NCBI RefSeq assembly: GCF_003807585.1
Contig: NZ_RMBX01000001.1
Span: 310,001 to 374,000 of the forward strand
DNA: 64,000 nt
Origin: Chitinophaga barathri
GTDB lineage: Bacteria; Bacteroidota; Bacteroidia; Chitinophagales; Chitinophagaceae
Direction of reading: 5' to 3'
Shown here piece after piece: positions 43,365 to 52,165 of this stretch. The translations under genes were made by a program, and so were the position numbers. The notes under the pieces were generated by a model that was not told the origin of the DNA, ran no database searches, and worked only from the letters and a program-made list of their open reading frames with translations. The first letter of the stretch is position 1; every line of letters starts with the position of its first letter.

Positions 43365-46300
43365 TTACTTGAATGTGCATTTGATACCGATGTTGAATGT
43401 TTTGGTAAGCGGATACTGGGCGCCGCGGCCGTCTCCCAGCTCCACGTCCCACATGGTGAATTCGCTCACCGTCATCAGGTTGTAGCCGATAAAGTAAATG
43501 TTGAGATTAGCCATACCGGCGTATTTCAGCCATTCATCGGTAAAATTGTAGCCCAGCTGAATGGTTTGCAGGCGGAGAAACGCGCCGTTTTTGGTCCACC
43601 AGGAGCTGTTTGCATAGTTCATGTTATCGTTGCCATAAGTAAGTCTTGGATACAGCGGGCGTTTGTCCGGGTTATCTGGCGTCCAGCGGTCCGTGATCTG
43701 TTTCATCAGGTTGCCGCGCTCTCCGCCCTGGCTGAAGGGTTGCAGGCCATCGCCGTTCAGCTGTATGTCCACGTTGCTGATGCCTTTGAACCAGCCGGCC
43801 AGCGACCATCCCTTGTAAGTGATGGTGGGCCCGAATCCGTACACGATCTCGGGTATGCTGCCATAGCCAATGGGGCCCTGGTCGTAGGTGTCTATTTTAC
43901 CATCGCCGTTCAGGTCTTTGAAGCGGATATCGCCCGGGTGATTGGCGCCCGTCTGGTATGCGCTGTTGGCCACTTCTTCTTCGCTTTCAAAAAGGCCCAG
44001 CGCGGTGTACCCGAAACGTTTCCCGAGCTTCTGCCCGATGCGCTGCTGCCAGGGATACGGCCAGGGCGCGTTCGCATCGTTGATGATCATCGCCCTGTTC
44101 CAGGTGAAGTTTCCACGGAAGCCAATAAAGAGGTCACGGGTAATGCTTTTATTGATCTCCAGCGTGGCGTCTACTCCCCTGTTGTGTATCTCTCCGAGGT
44201 TCGCCCAGGGCAATGTCCTCACGCCCGCATAGTTCGGCACATCGCCGCGCTGGCGGAAGATGCCGGTACGGTTTTCGTAGAACACGTCCGCGGTGAGCGA
44301 GATTTGATTTTTCCAGAATTTTGTTTCAATGCCAAGGTTGGACTTCTTCGCTTTTTCCCATGTCACGTTCACGGCATAATCGCCGATATCCAACCCGTTG
44401 ATGTCATTGTTCACCCCGTTCTGCCCGTAAGAATAATTGCCGTTGCCGCCACCTACGGTGGAGATGTAGGCAAACCTGCGGCCGCCGATATTACTATTGC
44501 CCACATGGCCGTATGAGAAACGCACCTTCATGAACTGGATGACGTTTTTGACCGGCTCAAAGAATTTTTCTTCAGATGTTACCCAGCCCAGCCCGTATGA
44601 CGGGAAAAAGCCAAAACGTTTGCTCTCCGCGAATGTTTCAGAACCATTAAAACCGAAGTTCACTTCCGCGAGGTATTTGTTATCGAATGCGTAGGTGGCC
44701 CTGCCAGCCAGCCCCATGTAACGATAAGGGATGGAAGCGATAAAATCCCCGGCAAAGGCGTCCTGCCTGTCGGACTGGTTGTACAGCACCATGCCCGTTA
44801 CGCCGTGCCTGCCGAAAGTATTATTGTAGTTGATGGCCGCTTCGGAGTAAAACTGGCGGCTGCCGCCGTTGCTCCGCTCATAACCCAGATAGCTGGTGCC
44901 GATGGAAGTTCTTTCCAGCAACAGGTTCCCGTCCGCATCGCGCCCCGAGGCGAGATAACCGTCTACTGATTTGGTACGCCGGATGTCGTGCTCGTTATAA
45001 TTATCGAAGGAGAACATGGCCGTAGCGGAAAGCCCTTTCAGCCAGAAGTCAAGTTCCTGCGTCACACGGATATTACTCCAAAGCTGGCTTTTGAACTCGC
45101 TTACATACCCGCTTTGCGTCAACAGGTTGTAGGGGTTGGACACGTCGCCGGTGCGGATCTGTGAGTTAAAACCGTTGGAATATTTCACCGGGATGAGTAT
45201 CGGCGGCAATACGTAAGCGGAAGACCAGATGGTGCTGGCTGAATTGCCGGGATAATTGGCGTTGCTGATCCAGCCGGATGCGCCGAAGTCCACCCTGGTG
45301 GTTTTGGTGATATCGAGGTTGAGGTTTGAGGTAAAGTTGTAGCGGGAAAACTTGATGGCGGAATTATAGTTCGCCAGCTCATCCGTTTTATACATTCCCT
45401 CTTCGTCGTAATAACCCACGGAAAGGTAATACCGGGCCTTTTCCGAGCCGCCGCTTGCATTCACCCTAGCACGGCGGTTCTTGCCGTTTTGATTGAAGAG
45501 GGTGCCAAACCAGTCCACATTAGGATACAGGTCCGGATCATTGCCGCCCTGGGTGAGTTTGATGCGCTCATCAGAATATTTGGGAACCGTTTCTTTGGGG
45601 TTGCTGTTGAAGTACGCTTCATTCGCCATCTGCATATAGGTGACGCCATCGGCAAACTGCGGAACGCGGGTGAACTGGGTGATGCCCTGGTCATACTGCG
45701 CATTGATCAGCACTTTACCGGTTCTGCCTGTTTTGGTCTGGATGAGGATCACGCCGTTTGCGCCGCGTACACCATATACCGCCGTGGCGGAAGCGTCTTT
45801 GAGGATGCTGAAGCTGGCAATATCTTCGGGGTCCACATTGGAAAAACTCCTTTCAATACCATCCACCAGCACGAGGGGCGAACTGTTCGTAAAGGTGGAA
45901 ATACCGCGAATGTAAATGTCAGCATTGTCATAACCCGGCTCGCCGCTCCGCTGTACACCGATGACGCCCGCCACATGTCCGGCGATCACGTTCGTGAGGT
46001 TCGCCACCGGCTGTTTGAGGTCTTCCGCCCTGATACTGCTTTGCGCGCCAATGGTGGTGATCTTTTTCTGCTGACCATATCCCACCACCACCACGTCCGT
46101 GAGATCCGTGGATTTGTCCTGCAAAATGACATTGATCATGTTCCTTTTAGCTACCGGTACTTCCTGCACGGTAAATCCCATAAAACTGAAGATCAGCGTG
46201 CCGGTATCGGAGGGAATGCGCAGCTGGTAAGTACCGTCTCCCTGTGTAGCTGCACCGGTGGAAGTACCTTTCAGCTGCACGCTCACACCGGGTAGCTCCT

Positions 46301-46688
46301 GCCCCCTTGAGTCCGTCACTTTACCGCGCACAACAAACTCCCGGGCCTGTGGAGGCAACGCCAGCGTCTTTACCACCACTGTGTTTTCGAAGAGCTCATA
46401 GGTCAAAGGCTGTTTATCAAAACATTTGTCCAGCACAACTTTCAGCGGCTGGTCTACTACAGATACTGTTACTCTCCGGGCATTGCCCAGCATTTTCGCG
46501 TCGTACACAAATTCGAAATTGTACTGTTCATGCAGTTTCCTGAATACTTCATCCAGCGAAGCATTCGAGACATTGAGGGTAACGCCCTGTGAATAAGCGC
46601 CGGCGCTCACCTGGAGGAGCGTTACGGACAGGGCCAGTACCAGCTTTAGCCTGAGAAGGCATCTCATAAATGTGGAACTTTTACTCAT
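43365..46688 (-). CDS. SusC-family TonB-dependent receptor with N-terminal STN signalling domain
   Basis: 1107 residues. After the signal region (LVLALSVTLLQVSAGAYSQ) comes an STN domain (about 35-110: VTLNVSNASLDEVFRKLHEQYNFEF, VVDKCFDKQPLTYELFENTVVV-like end). Then a carboxypeptidase-like domain (VRGKVTDSRGQELPGVSVQLKG), the SusC signature VVVVGYGQQKKITTIGAQSS, the plug (ILKDASATAVYGVRGANGVI) and the barrel. The STN domain is what contacts a FecR anti-sigma factor when substrate binds, and such a FecR and an ECF sigma factor are encoded immediately upstream. So this unit is regulated by trans-envelope signalling, unlike PUL1 and PUL2. An ATG at codon 8 is an alternative start. Confidence 0.93.
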   Translation of the reverse strand: MSKSSTFMRCLLRLKLVLALSVTLLQVSAGAYSQGVTLNVSNASLDEVFRKLHEQYNFEFVYDAKMLGNARRVTVSVVDQPLKVVLDKCFDKQPLTYELFENTVVVKTLALPPQAREFVVRGKVTDSRGQELPGVSVQLKGTSTGAATQGDGTYQLRIPSDTGTLIFSFMGFTVQEVPVAKRNMINVILQDKSTDLTDVVVVGYGQQKKITTIGAQSSIRAEDLKQPVANLTNVIAGHVAGVIGVQRSGEPGYDNADIYIRGISTFTNSSPLVLVDGIERSFSNVDPEDIASFSILKDASATAVYGVRGANGVILIQTKTGRTGKVLINAQYDQGITQFTRVPQFADGVTYMQMANEAYFNSNPKETVPKYSDERIKLTQGGNDPDLYPNVDWFGTLFNQNGKNRRARVNASGGSEKARYYLSVGYYDEEGMYKTDELANYNSAIKFSRYNFTSNLNLDITKTTRVDFGASGWISNANYPGNSASTIWSSAYVLPPILIPVKYSNGFNSQIRTGDVSNPYNLLTQSGYVSEFKSQLWSNIRVTQELDFWLKGLSATAMFSFDNYNEHDIRRTKSVDGYLASGRDADGNLLLERTSIGTSYLGYERSNGGSRQFYSEAAINYNNTFGRHGVTGMVLYNQSDRQDAFAGDFIASIPYRYMGLAGRATYAFDNKYLAEVNFGFNGSETFAESKRFGFFPSYGLGWVTSEEKFFEPVKNVIQFMKVRFSYGHVGNSNIGGRRFAYISTVGGGNGNYSYGQNGVNNDINGLDIGDYAVNVTWEKAKKSNLGIETKFWKNQISLTADVFYENRTGIFRQRGDVPNYAGVRTLPWANLGEIHNRGVDATLEINKSITRDLFIGFRGNFTWNRAMIINDANAPWPYPWQQRIGQKLGKRFGYTALGLFESEEEVANSAYQTGANHPGDIRFKDLNGDGKIDTYDQGPIGYGSIPEIVYGFGPTITYKGWSLAGWFKGISNVDIQLNGDGLQPFSQGGERGNLMKQITDRWTPDNPDKRPLYPRLTYGNDNMNYANSSWWTKNGAFLRLQTIQLGYNFTDEWLKYAGMANLNIYFIGYNLMTVSEFTMWDVELGDGRGAQYPLTKTFNIGIKCTFK

Positions 46689-46786
46689 TTGGTTGACTGG
46701 TTAAATTGTAGTTTGTGGAATAGCAATGCCACCAGGAACAATTCGTTGTTCTCAGCATATAACGCGGATTGCTGTTTGTATGAAAT

Positions 46787-47902
46787 TTATTGCTGTGCTA
46801 CCGTTATCTTTCTTCCTTCTATCTTAAAGTGTATAGATCCTGTCAGTTCCAATGCTTTCAGTACCGAGGCGATATCTTTCCGTTGAGAGATCACCGCTCC
46901 GAATTTTTTATTGGCCACGCCCGGGGTCAATACGATGTCTACGTCGTACCATCTTTCAATCGCGCGCATTATGACCGCCATATCTTCATCGTTAAATACA
47001 AAAAATCCGTTTTTCCAGGCCATCACATCCGCGGCATTCACCTGCTTTACCCTGAAGCCCGCCTGCCTGCCATTAAACAACCCCTGCTGGCCCGGTTTTA
47101 AAACCACTTCACCGCTTTCCGCATATAACCTTACACCGCCCTGCACGAGGGTGGATTTGATCTCCGGCTCATCTGGATAGGCCATGATATTGAACTTTGT
47201 GCCCAATACCTGTACTTCCATCTGCCCGGTTTTTACTTTAAAAGGACGGGACGGCTGCGCGGCTATTTCAAAATAGGCTTCACCGCTCAGTTCCACTACC
47301 CTTTCGCCGCCGGTGAAGCTGGTGGGGAATCGCAGGCTGGATGAGGCATTGAGCCATACCTGCGAGCCGTCTGGCAGGGTGACGCGGTATTTTTCGCCCC
47401 TGGGCATTCTCAGTGTATTGTAAGCCAGGTCACTGTCTTTCCCCTCCGATACAGATTCGTAGGATAGCTGGTTGTCTTTGTGTTTGGTGATCTTCGCGCC
47501 GGATTGTGTGGCAAGTTCTCCTTCCGCGGCTTCGCCCAGGGTGATGGTGGTACCGTCCGCGAGTGTCAGTACGGCTTTGTCGGTTACAGGGACTGCTGAT
47601 GGGGATTTGTCCGCCATAAGCTGGCCAGAGGGCTGCATATAAAGATAGATTCCGCCGGATATCAGCAGTAATAATACCGCTGCCGCGGCGGCGATACGAT
47701 AACGTAGCCTGCGTACCGGCTTGTGGCCGATCTGGGCATTAATACGCTGCAGCATTTCCGCCCTCACCGTTTCAAAATCCGGTACGGGCTCGCCGGTGCG
47801 CTGAAAGGAGTTGCACCATGCGTTGTACACCCCGAGCTCTTCGTCGGTGGCGGTACCATTTTCTACGCGTTCTATTAATGCCAGCAGTGTTTGTTCGTTC
47901 AC
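46787..47902 (-). CDS. FecR-family anti-sigma factor
   Basis: 371 residues. The cytoplasmic N-terminal region of about 80 residues contains the FecR_N-like segment NGTATDEELGVYNAWCNSF. One membrane helix follows (IAAAAAVLLLLISGGIYLYM, about 70-90). The periplasmic FecR domain reads LRMPRGEKYRVTLPDGSQVWLNASSSLRFP, VVELSGEAYFEIA, VLGTKFNIMAY and FVFNDEDMAVIMRAIERWYDVDI (DUF4974-like C-terminus). It holds the neighbouring ECF sigma factor inactive until the STN domain of the downstream SusC signals. The gene lies between sigma factor and receptor, the usual Bacteroidota order. Confidence 0.95.
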   Translation of the reverse strand: MNEQTLLALIERVENGTATDEELGVYNAWCNSFQRTGEPVPDFETVRAEMLQRINAQIGHKPVRRLRYRIAAAAAVLLLLISGGIYLYMQPSGQLMADKSPSAVPVTDKAVLTLADGTTITLGEAAEGELATQSGAKITKHKDNQLSYESVSEGKDSDLAYNTLRMPRGEKYRVTLPDGSQVWLNASSSLRFPTSFTGGERVVELSGEAYFEIAAQPSRPFKVKTGQMEVQVLGTKFNIMAYPDEPEIKSTLVQGGVRLYAESGEVVLKPGQQGLFNGRQAGFRVKQVNAADVMAWKNGFFVFNDEDMAVIMRAIERWYDVDIVLTPGVANKKFGAVISQRKDIASVLKALELTGSIHFKIEGRKITVAQQ

Positions 47903-47970
47903 AGAAATAACGTGGGTTTAGTATATAGGGACATGAAAATAGCCTGCCCCCCAAAGCGGCAGGAAATATT

Positions 47971-48531
47971 TTAGAGGAAAGTGGACCAGAACTGCATTTT
48001 CCCCAGGGCTATCCTGAGTTTCCGGAGTACGATGGTCATCTGGTTTTCAACGGTTTTTTCGCTGATGCCCATCTTTTGGGCGATTTCCCGGTTGGAGAGG
48101 TATTCGTTCCGACTGAGGTGAAAGATCTGTGCGGAACGGGGAGGCAACGTGGAAAGGAAGTGATCAATTACCTGCCGGAGCTCTTTTACTTCAAGGCTGG
48201 TGTCCGTCAGTTCGAGGCTCAGATCGCCGCGGTGGGAAAGTATCTCCGCGCGGCGGCGGCTGCTCTGGATATAGCGGGTAAGCCGGTATTTTACGGCGGT
48301 TCTCAGGTAAGGGCCAGGATCGGCCACCTGCACGGTTTCCCGGTTGGCCCAAAACCACACGAACACCTCCTGGATGGCATCCATGCATTCAGCTTCGTCC
48401 TTTAAGATGTGATAAGCAAACCGGTAAATACTTTCCGCGTGGCGGTGGTACATCTGCTCAAAGGCAGCCCTGTCCCCCTGTTGGATAAGGCGTACCAGAT
48501 CATGATCAGAATATTCACTGTACTTGTACAA
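47971..48531 (-). CDS. ECF-type RNA polymerase sigma factor
   Basis: 186 residues. Region 2 is GDRAAFEQMYHRHAESIYRFAYHILKDEAECMDAIQEVFVWFWANR. Region 4 is LPPRSAQIFHLSRNEYLSNREIAQKMGISEKTVENQMTIVLRKLR. This is the Bacteroidota ECF group that works with FecR proteins. It should drive transcription of the SusC/SusD unit downstream when released by the anti-sigma factor encoded 68 bases away. Confidence 0.95.
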   Translation of the reverse strand: MYKYSEYSDHDLVRLIQQGDRAAFEQMYHRHAESIYRFAYHILKDEAECMDAIQEVFVWFWANRETVQVADPGPYLRTAVKYRLTRYIQSSRRRAEILSHRGDLSLELTDTSLEVKELRQVIDHFLSTLPPRSAQIFHLSRNEYLSNREIAQKMGISEKTVENQMTIVLRKLRIALGKMQFWSTFL

Positions 48532-48628
48532 CGGGAGGAGTTTGACAACGAATATAAAAAAATCTTTGTTATCAAGTACTTATTACCCATTATCAGGATT
48601 TCCGGGCCGGGGCGGTTACTTTCCCGGC

Positions 48629-48664
48629 AAAAAAAGAGGACCAGCTTCCTGAGCTGGCCCTCCT
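48629..48664 (-). terminator. Rho-independent terminator of the NmrA-like gene
   Basis: On the minus strand AGGAGGGCCAGCT pairs with AGCTGGTCCT and is followed by a run of seven T. It lies about 30 bases past the stop codon of the gene at 48694. Confidence 0.8.
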
Positions 48665-48693
48665 GTCAATTGTTTTTCATCTTTACCTTTCTG

Positions 48694-49521
48694 TTATGCC
48701 CAGGCTCCGGCCTCCACGGCTTTTTTCACGTATGCCGAGAAGGAAGTGGCTTTTCTCCCCAGCGCTTCTTCCACCCCGTTATGAATGCTTTGGTTTCTTC
48801 CGTCCAATACTTCGGTGAACAGGTAAGTGATGAGCCAGATGATATCCGGGGGCAGCTGATATTCCGCCAGCGCCGCGGCATAGTCCTCCATGCTTACCTG
48901 TTCGAATTCAATGGGCCTGCCGGTCGCTTTCGCGATCTCCGCGATGGCTTCCCTGAAGGTGAGCATCACGGGGCCGGTCACTTCGTAGATCTTCCCGTTA
49001 TGCCCTTCTTCGGTCAATGCGGCGGTAACTACGTCTGCGATGTCATCGATGTCTATAAAAGGTTCTTTTACATCACCCACGGGCAAAGCAACATGGCCGG
49101 CCATTATTGGATCGTAAAAACTGCCTTCGCTGAAATTCTGGCAAAACCAGCTGGCGCGTACGACGGTCCAGTCCAGGCCGGAACCGATCACGATCTGCTC
49201 ACATTCCTGCGCTTCCGCTTCGCCCCTGCCGGAGAGGAGTACGAGTTTTTTCACGCCTGCTTTCACCGCAACTTCCGTCAGTTTTTTGATGGCATCGGTG
49301 GCGCCCGGCACGGCAACGTCCGGCTGATAAGTAATATACACGGCATTCATGCCTTTCAGCGCGGGCGTCCAGGTGTTGGCATCATGCCAGTCGAATGCGG
49401 GGCTGGAAGAACGGGAACCGATCGTTACGGGCCATCCGAGGTCGGTTAACCGGGTTACAACACGGCGGCCGGTTTTGCCATTGCCGCCAATTACGAAAAT
49501 AGGTTCTCTGGTAGTGTTCAT
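48694..49521 (-). CDS. NmrA-like NAD(P)-binding oxidoreductase (SDR a5 type)
   Basis: 275 residues from MNTTREP. An in-frame ATG at 49566 would add 15 residues of low-complexity sequence (METIITTATAAKNKT). The Rossmann start is IFVIGGNGKTGRRVVTRL, the NmrA-style GGxGxTG motif. Further blocks are MNAVYITYQPDVAVPGA, GVKKLVLLSGRGEAEA, LDWTVVRASWFCQNF and PFIDIDDIADVVTAAL. The active-site Tyr-Lys pair of classical dehydrogenases is not evident, as in NmrA-type proteins. It appears to be a single-gene transcript ending in the hairpin at 48629. Its substrate cannot be told. Confidence 0.88.
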   Translation of the reverse strand: MNTTREPIFVIGGNGKTGRRVVTRLTDLGWPVTIGSRSSSPAFDWHDANTWTPALKGMNAVYITYQPDVAVPGATDAIKKLTEVAVKAGVKKLVLLSGRGEAEAQECEQIVIGSGLDWTVVRASWFCQNFSEGSFYDPIMAGHVALPVGDVKEPFIDIDDIADVVTAALTEEGHNGKIYEVTGPVMLTFREAIAEIAKATGRPIEFEQVSMEDYAAALAEYQLPPDIIWLITYLFTEVLDGRNQSIHNGVEEALGRKATSFSAYVKKAVEAGAWA

Positions 49522-49797
49522 TGTTTTGTTTTTTGCCGCGGTGGCGGTGGTGATTATTGTTTCCATGTGATGTATCGTTTTGATAAGTCAAAATTACCAT
49601 GGCCGTCACAGGGAAAATTGAACAAAACCGACAAGTTTTGGATTTCGGGGTAGAAAACCGGTCACCGCGCCCTACATTTGCCATTATAGCGGTATCTATG
49701 GAGGACTTCAGGTCTTCTTAATGCTGCCGGGGTAACCGGCTCCGGGAATAAAGATTCACAACGCCCCGGACCAGGTTCTTTTCTGGTTTTCCGGCCG

Positions 49798-49805
49798 TAA
49801 CTTTG
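49798..49805 (+). promoter_or_regulatory. Putative -7 promoter element of the DUF2200 gene
   Basis: TAACTTTG matches TAnnTTTG exactly and lies 25 bases before the start codon. Directly after it is a 12-base perfect palindrome AACGTTAACGTT (49807-49818), around the expected transcription start, which could be an operator or chance. Confidence 0.4.
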
Positions 49806-49830
49806 GAACGTTAACGTTAAAACACGAGGT

Positions 49831-50196
49831 ATGAAAACATCCAACAATCAAAACCACCGGATCGCAAAATTAATCTTCGGCTCGGTCTATCCGATGTATG
49901 TCGAAAAGGTGGAGAAAAAGGGCAGAACAAAAGAAGAGTTACATCAGGTCATAAGGTGGTTAACAGGGTATGACGACAAAAAGCTTCAGGAACTGATAAA
50001 AGAAAAAGTGACTTTTGAAACATTTTTCCAACATGCTTCACTAAACCCCAACGCGCATCTTATTACAGGAGTCATCTGCGGGTACCGGGTGGAAGAAATC
50101 GAGGAGCCACTGACGCAGCAGGCAAGATATCTGGATAAGCTGGTGGATGAGTTGGCAAAGGGCCGGAAGATGGAGAAGATTTTGCGGGGCAGCTAG
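49831..50196 (+). CDS. DUF2200 family protein
   Basis: 121 residues. Nearly the whole length carries the family pattern: [33 protein letters not shown], then [38 protein letters not shown], and ending [22 protein letters not shown]. The family is small, cytoplasmic and of unknown function. It is the last ordinary chromosomal gene before the tRNA fragment that marks the island. Confidence 0.93.
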   Translation: MKTSNNQNHRIAKLIFGSVYPMYVEKVEKKGRTKEELHQVIRWLTGYDDKKLQELIKEKVTFETFFQHASLNPNAHLITGVICGYRVEEIEEPLTQQARYLDKLVDELAKGRKMEKILRGS

Positions 50197-50273
50197 CTGC
50201 AGGTGAAAATAAAATTGATGGAACGCATGTAACAAAAAAGCCTCCTGGTTTCTCAGGTGACCTTTTAAGCTTG

Positions 50274-50320
50274 TTGTAACGACTAGATTCGAACTAGCGA
50301 CCCCTTGCACCCCATGCAAG
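50274..50320 (-). other. 3' fragment of a tRNA-Pro(GGG) gene, candidate attachment site
   Basis: On the minus strand an anticodon arm CTTGC-ATGGGGT-GCAAG (50320-50304) has anticodon GGG. It is followed by GGGTC, a T arm GCTAG-TTCGAAT-CTAGT, and CGTTACA plus an A discriminator. There is no D arm and no 5' acceptor strand on the other side, so this is only the 3' half of a tRNA. Such halves are left when an integrative element inserts into the 3' end of a tRNA gene; the missing side points to the right, towards the mobilisation genes. Confidence 0.7.
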
Positions 50321-50715
50321 CAGGCACGGACTTAAAGTAGTTTAAAGTAATATAAATGATTATTGAATTTCAAATAGTTACAAAACTATTCAGCAACTCA
50401 CCTTTGTCACTTTTAACTGCCTTTCTCCACCTTTGGAGGGTACTGAGAGGGTACCGAAATATTGACATTCCCCTTGTTTAAGAAACTTTATCAAGCGCAT
50501 TTCCGAACTCCTTTTCGTCTCACCAAAGAGAAGGAAGGAATCGATTAGCATCCAGAAAGATATTTTTTTACCGTATTCGGGCAAAGATATACAAGAAGAA
50601 TGTATTTACAAAGGCTAAAAAGGGCATAAAACTGCTGAATCCACTAATACTCGCATATTCGCCCAATCCAAAATAGTCAAAATAGATTGTTGTGGAGTAG
50701 AGACGGGAAAAATAT
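50321..50715. other. Left end of the island, no supported gene
   Basis: No reading frame here has recognisable content. A 64-codon minus-strand frame (50390-50584) ends SVPSKGGERQLKVTKVSC but matches nothing I know. If an integrase once lay beside the attachment site, no recognisable piece of it remains here. Confidence 0.4.
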
Positions 50716-51039
50716 TCAGCCGTTTTTCCTTAAAAAAGGTTCCACCTGATGCATTTTAGATACTCCCTGAGTTTGTTTATGGTTTACCTTTTTTGAACGG
50801 GTCATTTCATAGTGGATACACCCGATGATGATCATAATGCCAATGATAAGCAAAACAATTCCGACTATCATGGCTATTCCCTCTAACAAGCGCGTAACTA
50901 ACGAACCGCTATAAGTTCGGAAATGCTGTAGTCCACCTACTCCTCTCCTATAGAACCGGCGCCTTTTCACCGTATAGATCAGTACACCACCAATAATAAA
51001 AAGTATTACTCCGGCCAGGGTTACAATAAATACCTGCAT
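50716..51039 (-). CDS. Small membrane protein, island-borne
   Basis: 107 residues with two hydrophobic helices: residues 1-23 (MQVFIVTLAGVILFIIGGVLIY) and about 54-77 (IAMIVGIVLLIIGIMIIIGCIHY), separated by a basic loop (VKRRRFYRRGVGG). Similar short two-helix proteins appear on Bacteroidota genomes under unhelpful labels. No function is proposed. It is transcribed away from the methyltransferase gene. Confidence 0.55.
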   Translation of the reverse strand: MQVFIVTLAGVILFIIGGVLIYTVKRRRFYRRGVGGLQHFRTYSGSLVTRLLEGIAMIVGIVLLIIGIMIIIGCIHYEMTRSKKVNHKQTQGVSKMHQVEPFLRKNG

Positions 51040-51250
51040 AGAATTTCAGTGTTGGTTAAACAAATTATGGTCAGTCCGGCGCCTGAGAAGCAATATATAA
51101 TTCCCTGTAAGGGCATACTGAAGATACGACTCTTCCCGAAAACGGGCAAGGTAACTGGTAAATAAAAATCTATTACCCTAATACTCAAGATACAAATTTG
51201 CATTGCCAGGATATCCAATTTTGACCTCGAGTCAAAGGAGGGACAAAAAG

Positions 51251-52063
51251 ATGAGGGAAAAAGCATTGCGCCATGGCAGCTTATTCAGCGGTATCGGCGG
51301 ATTTGATCTTGCCGCTCATTGGATGGGCTGGCAAAACATGTTCCACTGTGAAATAAACGAGTTCTGCAACAATGTGCTCCAGCATTATTGGCCCCAATCA
51401 GTCTCCATTAAAAATATTATAGGCTATGACTGGAAAAAATGGAAAAAAAAGATCGACGTCCTCTCCGGAGGATTCCCCTGTCAGCCCTTCAGCCTCGCCG
51501 GAAAACGGCTTGGGAAAAATGATGAACGCCACCTGTGGCCTGCAATGCTTGAGGCAATTCGGGCAATTAGACCGCGCTGGGTCGTGGCAGAAAATGTTCG
51601 CGGCCTTGTTAGTTGGTCAGAAGGGCTGGTCTTCGAAGAGGTGCAAGCTGACCTGGAAGCTGAAGGTTACCAGGTCCTTGCGTCCGTACTTCCTGCTGCT
51701 GGCGTCGGCGCACCGCATCGCAGAGAACGGGTCTTCCTTGTTGCCTACTCCGGTGACCAAAGCTGGAAGCCGACTCCTGAACAAAGAAGGGAAGAATGTC
51801 GCCGGGAATGGGAAAAGATATGGGGTCGGCCTCCTGCAACTGCTCCGGTCAGGAATGCTGCCTACACCAACAGCCAGCAGCGACCCGAAGGGAGGTATAA
51901 ACCGCAAGGATCCGCGGCGGCAGAACAGCACCCTGGTGCATTGCATGCATGGCCACCTCGGGACGCCTGGAAAGACTTCCCAACTCAATCCCCGCTTTGT
52001 TGCAGCTATGATGAGCTTTCCGGACGACTGGACGGAATTGCCTTTTCTCGCTGGCGCAACTAA
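51251..52063 (+). CDS. C5 cytosine DNA methyltransferase, cut short by an in-frame stop
   Basis: 270 residues from the ATG at 51251 (MREKALRHGSLFSGIGGFDL); an earlier frame start at 51203 lacks family sequence. Methyltransferase motifs: I (GSLFSGIGGFDLAAHWMGW), IV with catalytic Cys77 (SGGFPCQPFSLAGKR), VI (RWVVAENVRGL), VIII (GVGAPHRRERVFLVAYS). The late part WKDFPTQSPLC...LDGIAFSRWRN is where such enzymes continue with ES(I/L)KAYGNAVVP. Here a TAA follows RN, and the next codons in the same frame read SLKAYGNAVVPEL. So one base change (probably GAA to TAA) has removed motif X, which helps hold S-adenosylmethionine. The enzyme is probably inactive. It belongs to the mobile island. Confidence 0.85.
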   Translation: MREKALRHGSLFSGIGGFDLAAHWMGWQNMFHCEINEFCNNVLQHYWPQSVSIKNIIGYDWKKWKKKIDVLSGGFPCQPFSLAGKRLGKNDERHLWPAMLEAIRAIRPRWVVAENVRGLVSWSEGLVFEEVQADLEAEGYQVLASVLPAAGVGAPHRRERVFLVAYSGDQSWKPTPEQRREECRREWEKIWGRPPATAPVRNAAYTNSQQRPEGRYKPQGSAAAEQHPGALHAWPPRDAWKDFPTQSPLCCSYDELSGRLDGIAFSRWRN

Positions 52064-52165
52064 AGCCTGAAGGCCTATGGTAATGCTGTAGTTCCTGAGC
52101 TGATTTATCGCCTTTTCAGGTGCATCCAACAATTCACAGACTTACTCAAAAGAAAGGCGTTATGA
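52061..52165 (+). pseudogene. Detached C-terminal end (motif X) of the DNA methyltransferase
   Basis: Starting with the TAA at 52061, the same frame continues without another stop as SLKAYGNAVVPELIYRLF... to a TGA at 52163-52165. That TGA overlaps the ATG of the next gene as ATGA, the usual coupled arrangement. This shows that the ancestral methyltransferase ran to 52165. Confidence 0.8.

Noticed and set aside
43353..43452. Upstream extension of the third susD gene
   Set aside because: It would overlap the end of susC and place an arginine-rich leader before a perfect lipoprotein signal that begins at 43353.
49807..49818. Perfect 12-base palindrome AACGTTAACGTT before the DUF2200 gene as an operator
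   Set aside because: It is short, A+T-rich and overlaps the likely transcription start; there is no second copy or neighbouring regulator. Mentioned only with the promoter.
50216..50260. Weak hairpin after the DUF2200 gene as a terminator
   Set aside because: The arms (CCTG/CAGG with A and T runs) contain several mismatches; it may be the remains of a terminator but cannot be supported.
50390..50584. Minus-strand 64-codon frame as an integrase remnant
   Set aside because: It lies where an integrase would be expected, but no tyrosine or serine recombinase motif is visible.
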